DNA of 6,044 bases from Nitrosotalea sp. (GCA_020725315.1 DYFG01000095.1:1-6044); one strand, 5' to 3'. Positions 1 to 5,582 are shown, counted from the stretch's first letter. Notes: generated by a model not told the origin, from the letters alone. Translations and numbers: made by a program.

Positions 1-28
1 TGCATGACGCCTTAATAAAAAGTTTATT

Positions 29-304
29 TCATGGGAAAAATATCGGTACAACTTGGATAGCAATCCCATACACGAGCAGTGTGGATGGACTTGGAACGAT
101 GCTTGAATCGGGCGTAAATGAGATATTTCCAAATATTGCTCTTGTGTACACACTTATACCAAATTCTATAATCACGCTGACCGCTGCATTTATCATCAAT
201 GGGATAAGCAGGCAGTGATGCCTACTCAAAAGGTCAAAAGGGGATGCTAACACATCCCCCAAATCAATTCTTGATGGCTTCAATGCTTTCAGAGATTTGT
301 TCAT
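29..304 (-). CDS. N-terminal part of a multipass membrane protein, ended early
   Basis: This frame encodes 91 residues starting MNKSLKALKPSRIDLGDVLA. The start is well set: ATG at 304-302 follows GGAGGA (309-314) by a few bases, directly after the stop of the preceding frame. Residues about 18-48 (ASPFDLLSRHH..., then LLIPLMINAAVSVIIEF) have the pattern of archaeal polytopic membrane proteins that open with a short amphipathic 'DLL..hP.LLiP' segment followed by a first membrane helix; a second hydrophobic stretch is at 77-90. I cannot name the family. The frame stops at TGA 31-29 just after a TTTTTCCC run, and the next frame (HEINFLLRRHA) is open from about 33 to the window edge. The gene may therefore continue beyond a one-base indel, or be a truncated remnant. 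Function unknown. Confidence 0.5.
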   Translation of the reverse strand: MNKSLKALKPSRIDLGDVLASPFDLLSRHHCLLIPLMINAAVSVIIEFGISVYTRAIFGNISFTPDSSIVPSPSTLLVYGIAIQVVPIFFP

Positions 305-315
305 TGCTCCTCCTA

Positions 316-423
316 TCACCCCGGTAAACGAACAACAGCATCGCTGAATTTTGGCATCACCTGATTCACAAGCTTGGAAGCATCGTCGTCGTGATAGAAC
401 AGGTGATAATTTTTTTGGCTTGC
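316..423 (-). pseudogene. C-terminal tail of an unidentified protein
   Basis: In a frame different from the HepT-like fragment before it, 35 codons run from 423 to a TGA at 318-316. They read like a genuine protein end (HLFYHDDDASKLVNQVMPKF, then SDAVVRLPG). The tail is followed at once by GGAGGA and the ATG of the membrane protein, the normal gene-to-gene spacing of an operon. The frame has no start codon and is preceded by TGA at 426-424, so this is the remaining end of a larger gene whose front has been lost or replaced. I do not recognise the family. The alternative, that the HepT frame is the real one here, gives an unlikely Cys/Arg-rich sequence (RRRCF..., QRCCCSF). Confidence 0.45.
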
Positions 424-505
424 TCAGTATTTCTTTTTTAATAAATTCCGATTCCCCTCTCGCATATGCCAGTCTGTCTGTTATTATTCTCCAGTCAATC
501 TTCAT
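410..505 (-). pseudogene. HepT-like (HEPN/DUF86) N-terminal fragment
   Basis: ATG at 505-503 with GGTGAG directly upstream opens MKIDWRIITDRLAYARGESE, then FIKKEILSKPK. This matches the usual opening helix of the HEPN-fold HepT/DUF86 proteins that follow MNT nucleotidyltransferases: a start like MKID..ii.eRL.yi.e...fl.k. Only about 32 residues fit. The conserved body of the family, including the R-x4-6-H RNase motif near the C-terminus, is absent, and the reading frame runs on into sequence that belongs to another gene tail. HepT is normally the RNase toxin that MNT neutralises by AMPylation; this piece could not be active. The assignment rests on a short match and on its position after the MNT gene. 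Confidence 0.45.
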
Positions 506-540
506 CTCACCACTCATTTCGTAAAAACTATTTAGCCAAG

Positions 541-789
541 TCAAATGCACCTATCCAAGTTGACTAGGTTCACTGAATCTTCATTCACTCCTATAATCCT
601 GGCAACTTTTGTTAGAATGTCACTCTCCATAGATATGTCCTCTTTTTGTAAGAGTATAGCCAAATCCCAGTCGCTTAGCGGACCGCTTTCTTTCCTTGCC
701 CTTGAACCGAAAAGATAAGCCAATAGTACGTTTTGATATTCTGCGAGTAGATATTTGAGCCTACCAATCGTGCTATTTATTTCACTCAT
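541..789 (-). CDS. MNT-type minimal nucleotidyltransferase, C-terminally truncated
   Basis: The 82-residue product carries the nucleotidyltransferase signature GSRARKESGPLSDWDLAI at residues 28-45: the GS motif, then D40 and D42 as the metal-binding pair. A later strand (SVNLVNLD, 72-79) corresponds to the third acidic strand of the family, but has Asn where many members have Asp. MNT proteins pair with HEPN/HepT partners as type VII toxin-antitoxin systems, the MNT acting as AMPylating antitoxin. The start is secure: GGAGGTGA sits 5 nt or so before ATG 789, and the LURP-one gene ends 19 nt upstream. The family usually runs to about 110-140 residues; here TGA at 543-541 cuts it just after the third strand. 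The neighbouring frame around 540-506 (LTWLNSFYEMSGE) resembles the lost C-terminal end, which suggests an internal deletion with a frame change. Confidence 0.75.
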   Translation of the reverse strand: MSEINSTIGRLKYLLAEYQNVLLAYLFGSRARKESGPLSDWDLAILLQKEDISMESDILTKVARIIGVNEDSVNLVNLDRCI

Positions 790-808
790 TCTTCACCTCC
801 TTTTTCAC

Positions 809-1297
809 TTAATCAATCATAACAGGGGGACGAATCCCAAATCCCCTAATACTAATACCGGGTCTATCATGCACACTGTTATCTATTGCGATTACGAACC
901 CTAACAAAATACGCCTGTCATAACTTTTATCTCTAATATGCAGTGCGTATGTATCGCTGAAATCAAAAGGTCCTCTTAAAAATACGTCTCGCCACCAATC
1001 CGACTTATGCACCTCAGCCAGCCCTCGTCCATTTTTATCTCTTATGGTAAAGTTCCAACCTGCGAAAGAACATTTTGCCTCTAAGATTTTAGTTCTCCTC
1101 GCATCCTCCATCCACATCCTTGGATGAAATAGCGTTAATATTGCTTTCTTTGTTCTACCAAGGAGATTTCCATATCTGTCTTTTACGTCGTAAGTGCTCC
1201 TCAAGGCTGCGATTTTTCGGTTTACTGTTAAAACCTGCCTTCCATCTAAATCCTTCACTCTTATCAATGCCCTTGCTGAAATTAATTTTCTACGCAT
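809..1297 (-). CDS. LURP-one-like (tubby C-terminal fold) protein, second copy, 5' end disrupted
   Basis: The product has the repeated strand pattern of LURP-one-related/YxjI proteins (DUF567, COG4894): RRKLIS, then 'IRVKDLDGRQVLTV', 'STYDVKDRYGNLLGRTKK', 'FTIRDKNGRGLAEVHK', 'DTYALHI', and a C-terminal hydrophobic helix with DRRILLGFVIAIDNSVHD. This fold is shared with phospholipid scramblases and tubby domains and usually binds lipid or membrane. ATG 1297 gives 162 residues, but the family pattern clearly continues upstream in the same frame (KLWDWGSGEIYDEQGKVIGK, 1357-1298) to a TGA at 1369-1367 with no start codon. An ATG in another frame at 1370, touching the end of the upstream gene, is followed by an AAAAGAAAAG run, so a one-base indel there probably removed the true start. 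It is a tandem paralogue of the gene before it. The membrane-associated role is inference. Confidence 0.7.
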   Translation of the reverse strand: MRRKLISARALIRVKDLDGRQVLTVNRKIAALRSTYDVKDRYGNLLGRTKKAILTLFHPRMWMEDARRTKILEAKCSFAGWNFTIRDKNGRGLAEVHKSDWWRDVFLRGPFDFSDTYALHIRDKSYDRRILLGFVIAIDNSVHDRPGISIRGFGIRPPVMID

Positions 1298-1362
1298 TTT
1301 ACCGATGACCTTTCCTTGCTCATCATAAATTTCTCCAGAGCCCCAGTCCCATAACTTTTCTT

Positions 1363-1966
1363 TTAATCATGTCTGCGCTCAATGATACCCATAAGCAGAA
1401 TGCACGATAACAGCACACGGCGGTCGAAGTCCGGAGGAATATTCTGGCAATCAATCTCCCAGATATCGCCCACGATTTTGAAGCTTTGATTGATCTCAGC
1501 TACCGGTCTTCCGTCCAGCTCGAGAATCACTTTCTCCGGTATCAGTGCTCCGACATACGGTAAGTATTTTCTCGCCAACGCGCGAGCTAAAGAGGATTCG
1601 TATATCCTTCCAACAGGTCGTTGAGCATCATCGTAAATCTCCCACTCGTCCCTTGCAAAAGACGACTTTAACCCTTTCCTCCTGAGATAGCCTACGTCGG
1701 CGTTAGTATAGGAATCAACCACTGCGAAATTACCCCAAATATCTATTATCTGTTGCTGCTTTATGCAGAATAGCTCTTTGCTCATGCTCTCATCTGAATA
1801 TATCCTTATGTCCTCCTTCAGTCTGAGGAGCTTCTGCTTGCAGAAACCCAGGACCTCCCCGGCACGGTTCTCAATCCAGTATTTACTGTCTGTCTATGGT
1901 CAATACTTCTATAATTTCGATTTCTTCTACCGGTATCTGCATTTCGACCAAATTTTTACCATTCAT
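1363..1966 (-). pseudogene. LURP-one-like protein, first copy, one frameshift
   Basis: The gene starts at ATG 1966, set by AGGAGGTG six bases upstream, and reads 27 codons (MNGKNLVEMQ...VLTIDRQ) to TAA at 1885-1883. Dropping the single T at 1885 joins this exactly to the downstream frame (KYWIENRAGEVLGFCKQKLL...), which runs to TAA at 1365-1363. The joined protein would be 200 residues, a normal length for the family. It shows the LURP-one pattern: 'YWIENRAGEVLGFCKQK', 'WEIYDDAQRPVGRIY', 'VILELDGRPVAEINQ', and a closing helix after DFDRRVLL. The longest unbroken piece, from an ATG at 1785, is 140 residues, but that ATG has no ribosome site and falls inside the domain. The start overlaps the preceding gene by 11 nt. 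The C-terminal half aligns by eye with the second copy (DFDRRVLL against SYDRRILL). It may be a true frameshift or an assembly error. Confidence 0.72.
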
Positions 1967-2615
1967 TTACACCACCTCCTTTATTTTTAACTCCCAAATT
2001 ACTCCATACTTCCACAGCCTTCCACTCTTCAGGATCAACCAGAACAGAGACAACCACTGGTTTCTCTCCAAACTTTGTCCACGTAACGCTGAGCAGTGTC
2101 TTTGGTAAATAAAACTTCTCCGCAGTCTCCGGAAGCAACCTTCTAACGGTCGGTGTCACACTTTCCAAATTGTTCGCTCTCAATAGATTCGAAGCATCTT
2201 CATTCCGAAGTGCCCCTGATATTGCCATGGCTCTCTCAATCGGCGGTATAGCCTCCAGCACGTATCCGTTTAGAACCAACTCCTTTCCAGCACCGTAATA
2301 CGTGAAATCATAGACATCTGGATATTCACATTTATCCGAGAAGCAGATGACCTTGAGGTCATAGTCTTCGCCATTCTTCGTTGCCGAAACGTTCATTTTA
2401 TCATACCTAACGCCTCTATAAGGCATTATTTCAGCCGAAACTGCCGATATGATGCCTCTTCTTGTTACATCGCTGAGTTCTATGCCAGAAAGTTCCACTT
2501 TCGTGGACAAGTCCGAGTCTAAATCAAGTGCAGGCTTAAGCCCTAAATAAATACCGACAGCAGTAACCGCTACTACTGCTACAATTACCGCTACGATTTT
2601 CTCTCCGATTTTCAT
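1956..2615 (-). CDS. N-terminally membrane-anchored extracytoplasmic protein, family unknown
   Basis: This is the only clearly unbroken gene below position 3250. The 219-residue product opens with a short basic stretch (MKIGEK) and one hydrophobic segment at 7-26 (IVAVIVAVVAVTAVGIYLGL), with no obvious cleavage site, so it is probably a signal anchor with the rest outside. The outer part is alpha/beta in character, with two cysteines (C91, C96) in a CFSDKC element and a conserved-looking stretch 'VRRLLPETAEKFYLPKTLLS' at 158-177 followed by strands. I do not recognise the family. The ATG at 2615 has GAGGTGA 6 nt upstream and overlaps the previous gene's TGA as ATGA, a sign of translational coupling. 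Its own stop overlaps the next start by 11 nt. The neighbours suggest a cell-surface or membrane complex. Confidence 0.8.
   Translation of the reverse strand: MKIGEKIVAVIVAVVAVTAVGIYLGLKPALDLDSDLSTKVELSGIELSDVTRRGIISAVSAEIMPYRGVRYDKMNVSATKNGEDYDLKVICFSDKCEYPDVYDFTYYGAGKELVLNGYVLEAIPPIERAMAISGALRNEDASNLLRANNLESVTPTVRRLLPETAEKFYLPKTLLSVTWTKFGEKPVVVSVLVDPEEWKAVEVWSNLGVKNKGGGVNEW
1973..1980 (-). promoter_or_regulatory. Ribosome binding site of the first LURP-one-like gene
   Basis: AGGAGGTG lies 6 nt before ATG 1966 and inside the 3' end of the preceding gene. It decides the start of the first LURP-one-like gene at 1966 rather than at the internal ATG at 1785, and so exposes the frameshift at 1885. 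Confidence 0.75.
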
Positions 2616-3246
2616 TTATTCTCACCTCTTTTAGTTCTATCAAAAAATTTTCCTCTTAAGATAAGAACAACAGTTATCACCAGAATTACACCCATAAGCC
2701 AAAATATCGGCCGAGATAGGAGATAAAGAAGTAAGAAGGTTGGACCACCAGGACCATCATCCACATAAACCGTTTTTGTCTCATTTTTGAATTCAATAGG
2801 TTCTTTTAACCATACTTCAGGATTAAACTCATTAGAATAAGGATATGAAATTTCTGCTCCTCCCTCCTCAGCAATAATTGGTTCAAATTAATGTATTTGT
2901 ACTCAAACACGCCCACGCCGGGTAATTCGCAATCATAAAGAGCATAAACAACAGCTACCACTCTCCCTTCCTCATCAATTTAATCCAGATCTGATACGTC
3001 TAAGTAGCATTGAGGAGAAAAAAATGGATAACCTCTCTCTTTAATTTTCCTTTCGATTCTCCTATTTGCCTCTTCCATAACACTATTAGCATATCTTTTC
3101 GCCTCTTCCCACTCGGAGGTTCTTATTTCTGGTTCCGCAGGGTGATAAGATATTATTGCAACCGGAGGAACTTTTGTAACTTATGGAACAATTGGAACAA
3201 TTTCTACTTTTGGAGTTGGCACTTGTTCCGCTTCAAATTTTTTCAT
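2612..3246 (-). pseudogene. Broken gene for a protein with a C-terminal membrane anchor
   Basis: The region looks non-coding but holds one gene in pieces. From ATG 3246, ten bases after the exported-protein gene, the frame reads MKKFEAEQVPTPKVEIVPIV, P, then TAA (3183-3181). It continues with coherent sequence (TSEWEEAKRYANSVMEEANR, then RIERKIKERGYPFF) to a second TAA (2982-2980), then IDEEGRVVAVVYALYDCELP up to YKYIN. A one-base deletion in a T run at 2887-2885 shifts to FEPIIAEEGGAEISYPYSNE and on to KTVYVDDGPGGPTFLLLYLL, then a C-terminal membrane helix (FWLMGVILVITVVLILRGKF) and basic tail RTKRGENK. The end is TGA 2614-2612, overlapping the next ATG as ATGA. The ancestor was about 210 residues, a bulky outer or soluble part with a tail anchor. 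No signal peptide is seen at the N-terminus, which may also be damaged. Family not recognised. Confidence 0.75.
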
Positions 3247-3256
3247 ATTTTATAAC

Positions 3257-4558
3257 TCATTCCCCTATCTCTATTACGTATTCAAAGCTCTCTGCGTTCC
3301 TCGGCAGTATCTCCAGCGTCCATACCCCACCTGTTGCGTTAGTCAGTGTATATCTTTCGCTGTAGACTGTGCTCATCACGTGATACATCCCCTTGCTTGC
3401 CGCTTCCCAGGGCGGTAAATAACCCATGCCTAAACTTACTTCACCTTTTTTGACCGTTTTCGATGGCTCTGGTGTCAGCTTTCCTCCTTCAGGAGTTGAC
3501 AGTGCAACCACAAAAGAAGGCTTCTCTCTTTCTTCCACTCCTCCGTATTTAAAGAATGCACACTGTCTGGCGGTAATCTCAACTGTAATCTTCTCCCCCT
3601 GTCTCACTGTGAAGAGTTCCTTGAATGGCGTTGTTGGTTGTTTCCATACCTCTATGTGGATATGAACCATCTGGTTCCATTCTTCAACTGAAGGGTCATC
3701 TATGTTCAAGTTGATTACAGTTTCATACACACCTTTCGCATCTGCTGGCACATTCACGGTCACCTTTATCGTCGCTTTTGACTTCGCATCTACTTTTGCA
3801 GGTGCTTCTATTCTCAGCCAATCCTCCGGAAGCTCGTTTGGACCGTATGGACCATAATACTTCACTCCTTCAACCTCTGGATCTATTGCAATTGCTTTGT
3901 CGCCTTTGTTTTCAAGCTGTATCTTGTATTCACGGCTCTGTCCAGCCTCTACCCTGTCGTGTATCCAGGTAGGCTGTATCAGAATCTTCGGTGGTGTCCA
4001 GACATTTACCGAAAGATGAAGTACATTCACGTACATTGGAAACGGTTCCGGAGGATGCGGTATCGGTATCTTCTCATTTTCAATTCGATATACCGTCGGC
4101 ATTGGTTTAGTATCATTTGTGAACACGATTTGTGCGCTGTAATATCCCCTATCCGTGCCTTCCGGTATCTTCACCTTCACAGTGAATTTTTGCTCCTCTC
4201 CTGCTCTCATCTCCGCACTGCCTGGGTTGATCTCCACCCATCTCTCTTCGAGCTGATATTCTCCGTATGGCGGTATCACAACACGGGGATTTACCGATAC
4301 TGTAACTTCTTCTTTATTCTTAACCTTCACTGAAAACTCCTTCTCATCACCCGGCTTCATCTGCAAATGGTTATACCCAGGCGAGATTTGCACCTTCGTA
4401 TAGTTGTATTCAGTCAGTGGTTCTTCTATGGGTATTTCTATGGGCATCAGCTGTAGCAGTATGTGACCAGAGACAGCGGCGACTGAAAATACTCCCAAAA
4501 GGAAGGCTACGAGCAGAACCAACGCTTTTGCTCTCTTTTTCGTTTCTTCTTTCTTCAT
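3257..4558 (-). CDS. Exported protein with Ig-like (NEW3/CARDB-type) beta-sandwich domains
   Basis: The 433-residue product begins with a classical signal peptide: lysine-rich residues 1-11, hydrophobic core 12-29, cleavage plausible after AVSG (31). Two similar beta-sandwich domains follow. In each, a 'W.(E/R)I' strand and 'tvkV.iP......G.Y...i.' appear: residues about 55-150 (RWVEINPGSAEM, KFTVKVKIPEGTDRGYYSAQ) and 192-305 (DWLRIEAPAKVDAKS, IKVTVNVPADAKGVYETVIN). This is the pattern of NEW3/CARDB-like archaeal surface proteins (COG1470-like). A third beta-rich region (313-433) ends in a PPC-like 'GGVWTLEILPRNAES'. There is no C-terminal anchor, so it is probably secreted or held by the next gene products. 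Start: GGAGGTGA 10 nt before ATG 4558. It is the first gene of the minus-strand operon, with a promoter at 4641-4655. Role in adhesion or envelope structure is inferred. Confidence 0.8.
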   Translation of the reverse strand: MKKEETKKRAKALVLLVAFLLGVFSVAAVSGHILLQLMPIEIPIEEPLTEYNYTKVQISPGYNHLQMKPGDEKEFSVKVKNKEEVTVSVNPRVVIPPYGEYQLEERWVEINPGSAEMRAGEEQKFTVKVKIPEGTDRGYYSAQIVFTNDTKPMPTVYRIENEKIPIPHPPEPFPMYVNVLHLSVNVWTPPKILIQPTWIHDRVEAGQSREYKIQLENKGDKAIAIDPEVEGVKYYGPYGPNELPEDWLRIEAPAKVDAKSKATIKVTVNVPADAKGVYETVINLNIDDPSVEEWNQMVHIHIEVWKQPTTPFKELFTVRQGEKITVEITARQCAFFKYGGVEEREKPSFVVALSTPEGGKLTPEPSKTVKKGEVSLGMGYLPPWEAASKGMYHVMSTVYSERYTLTNATGGVWTLEILPRNAESFEYVIEIGE

Positions 4559-4640
4559 CTTTTCTTCTTCACCTCCTTCTCTTCTATCTTAAGGCTTGCC
4601 TTATTTTCAACAAACCTCTTCTTTAATATTCAGATATCCC

Positions 4641-4655
4641 TATTTAAACTTTTCG
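4641..4655 (-). promoter_or_regulatory. Archaeal BRE/TATA promoter of the surface-protein operon
   Basis: On the minus strand CGAAAAG (4655-4649, purine-rich BRE) is followed by TTTAAATA (4648-4641). Transcription would start about 25 nt on, near 4618, leaving a leader of roughly 60 nt with the GGAGGTGA site. The core AGTTTAAATA is shared with the promoter of the divergent gene. Confidence 0.6.
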
Positions 4656-4704
4656 ATTTTTCGTGAAATAGAAAAATATAAAAATAAGTAGTGCTAAATA
4701 TTGA

Positions 4705-4757
4705 TATATTTAACTGTTTATCGCTAAGCTTTACTAAAAACAAACAGTTTAAATATA
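4705..4757. promoter_or_regulatory. Inverted repeat, candidate operator between divergent genes
   Basis: The left arm TATATTTAACTGTTT (4705-4719) is the reverse complement of the right arm AAACAGTTTAAATATA (4742-4757) apart from one extra T. The arms are 22 bp apart. The right arm is the BRE/TATA region of the winged-helix gene; the left arm read on the minus strand (AAACAG then TTAAATATA) could be a second promoter for the surface operon. Because the winged-helix product is the adjacent gene, autoregulation of both sides through this element is a natural reading. That is inference from position and symmetry. Confidence 0.55.
4742..4757 (+). promoter_or_regulatory. BRE/TATA promoter of the winged-helix gene
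   Basis: AAACAG followed by TTTAAATATA lies with the TATA centre about 26 bp before GTG 4778. That spacing predicts transcription beginning at or within a base or two of the start codon, a leaderless mRNA, and it explains the lack of a ribosome site. Confidence 0.65.
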
Positions 4758-4777
4758 GGCATGCTAAAGGTTTACAG

Positions 4778-5062
4778 GTGAATGAAATCGAAAGGATATT
4801 TGGAAGAAACGCACAGCTTGTTGTTTTAGAGTATCTAATAAAAAATCGAGGCACGACAACGTACCTGTCCGGCATTGCAGAGGAGACCGGACTATCGCAC
4901 TCCAGTGTCGCACGTGTAATCGAGCCGCTTTTAGAAATGAATATCGTGAAAGAAGGTAAAGTGGGCAAGCAAATAAGAATTTTTACGTTAAACGAGGATA
5001 ATGAGGTGGCCAAGCTATTGATACGGTTTTATGATGATTTAGCGAAAATTCTGAGTGAATGA
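4778..5062 (+). CDS. Small winged-helix transcriptional regulator (MarR/ArsR-like)
   Basis: From GTG 4778 the product is 94 residues and consists of a single winged helix-turn-helix domain: opening helix IERIFGRNAQLVVLEYLIKN (4-23), then TTTYLSGIAEETGLSHSSVA (26-45) as the HTH with recognition helix around SHSSVARVIEPLLEMNI, and the wing 'VKEGKVGKQIRIFTLNE' (57-73), closed by a C-terminal helix 'VAKLLIRFYDDLAKIL'. Such one-domain archaeal regulators resemble MarR/ArsR folds and bind DNA as dimers. An in-frame ATG at 4691 would add 29 residues unlike the family and lies upstream of the TATA box, so it is rejected. The gene is divergent from the surface operon and shares its control region. Its TGA abuts the stop of the V4R gene. 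The ligand is unknown; no metal-binding Cys/His set is seen. Confidence 0.78.
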   Translation: MNEIERIFGRNAQLVVLEYLIKNRGTTTYLSGIAEETGLSHSSVARVIEPLLEMNIVKEGKVGKQIRIFTLNEDNEVAKLLIRFYDDLAKILSE

Positions 5063-5491
5063 TTATTCAACCGTTTTAACCAGAAACTCACAATGCTCAT
5101 CCCCGCATGCCACGCATTTCAATTCCTCAGCATCCATTTCTCGTCCACTAAACCTTTCTCCTATCCCTGCGCAATATCCACGCAGGAAATGACATACTGG
5201 AACATCTGATTTCCCATATTCTCTCGCAATAAACGAATTTTCAACTTTGATCACCAGCTCACCTTCCGCTTTAGCTTCGCCAATGGTAAATCTCCCAAAT
5301 CCTACTTCTGCATAGAATTCTTCTAAACATCTTACGAGCTCTATCCCTTCTAATTTCCATTCTTCCTCAATTCGCTTTACCGATACCTGCACCGCTTTCT
5401 TTCCCGCTTCGTAGAATATCACCGCCGCTCCATCACCCAAAATATTCTCCGCCTCTTTTTGTATCCTTACAAATGTCTTAGTGCTTAACAT
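5063..5491 (-). CDS. Stand-alone V4R-domain protein
   Basis: The product from ATG 5491 is 142 residues. It has the V4R (4-vinyl reductase) pattern: 'EAENILGDGAAVIFYEAGKK' (13-32), 'VGFGRFTIGEA' (63-73), 'LVIKVENSFIAREYG' (79-93), then VCHFLRGYCAGIGERFSG (99-116) and KCVACGDEHCEF (125-136). The cysteines C100, C107, C126, C129 and C134 could bind a metal or a small hydrophobic ligand, as expected for this family. V4R domains usually act as sensor or ligand-binding units beside regulators, or in tetrapyrrole and methanogenesis-related contexts. The start is uncertain: the same frame stays open to a TAA at 5560-5558 and reads like the real N-terminus (KEEWDITSGEFFVIGYRTL), but contains no ATG, GTG or TTG, and ATG 5491 lacks a ribosome site. 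Its stop touches that of the convergent winged-helix gene. Confidence 0.75.
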   Translation of the reverse strand: MLSTKTFVRIQKEAENILGDGAAVIFYEAGKKAVQVSVKRIEEEWKLEGIELVRCLEEFYAEVGFGRFTIGEAKAEGELVIKVENSFIAREYGKSDVPVCHFLRGYCAGIGERFSGREMDAEELKCVACGDEHCEFLVKTVE

Positions 5492-5582
5492 CAGGGTGCG
5501 ATAGCCGATAACGAAGAACTCGCCGCTCGTAATATCCCATTCCTCTTTTTGATATACTTATCGTCTTACCACTCAAGACCAC

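Noticed and set aside
29..550. A single 173-residue minus-strand protein
   Set aside because: It joins four unlike pieces: an MNT-like end, a HepT-like start, Cys/Arg-rich out-of-frame sequence and a membrane protein with its own GGAGGA and ATG at 304. The 316-423 stretch makes better protein in another frame.
49..562. 12-bp inverted repeat CAACTTGGATAG (49-60) / CTATCCAAGTTG (551-562), as ends of a mobile element
   Set aside because: About one such pair is expected by chance in a window this size. No transposase or target duplication is seen between them.
2980..3183. Programmed readthrough of the two TAA codons (recoding)
   Set aside because: TAA is not used for pyrrolysine or selenocysteine in archaea, no stem-loop was evident, and a frameshift in the same gene makes decay the simpler reading.
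3010..3365. Plus-strand open frames around 3010-3365
   Set aside because: They are antisense to the recovered broken gene and the exported-protein gene, and their composition is that of shadow frames.
4691..4777. Upstream ATG start for the winged-helix gene
   Set aside because: It would precede the TATA box at 4748-4757 and add 29 residues unlike the domain family.
4630..5013. Minus-strand open frame opposite the winged-helix gene
   Set aside because: It lies antisense to a clear wHTH domain, spans both promoters, and has no family-like pattern.
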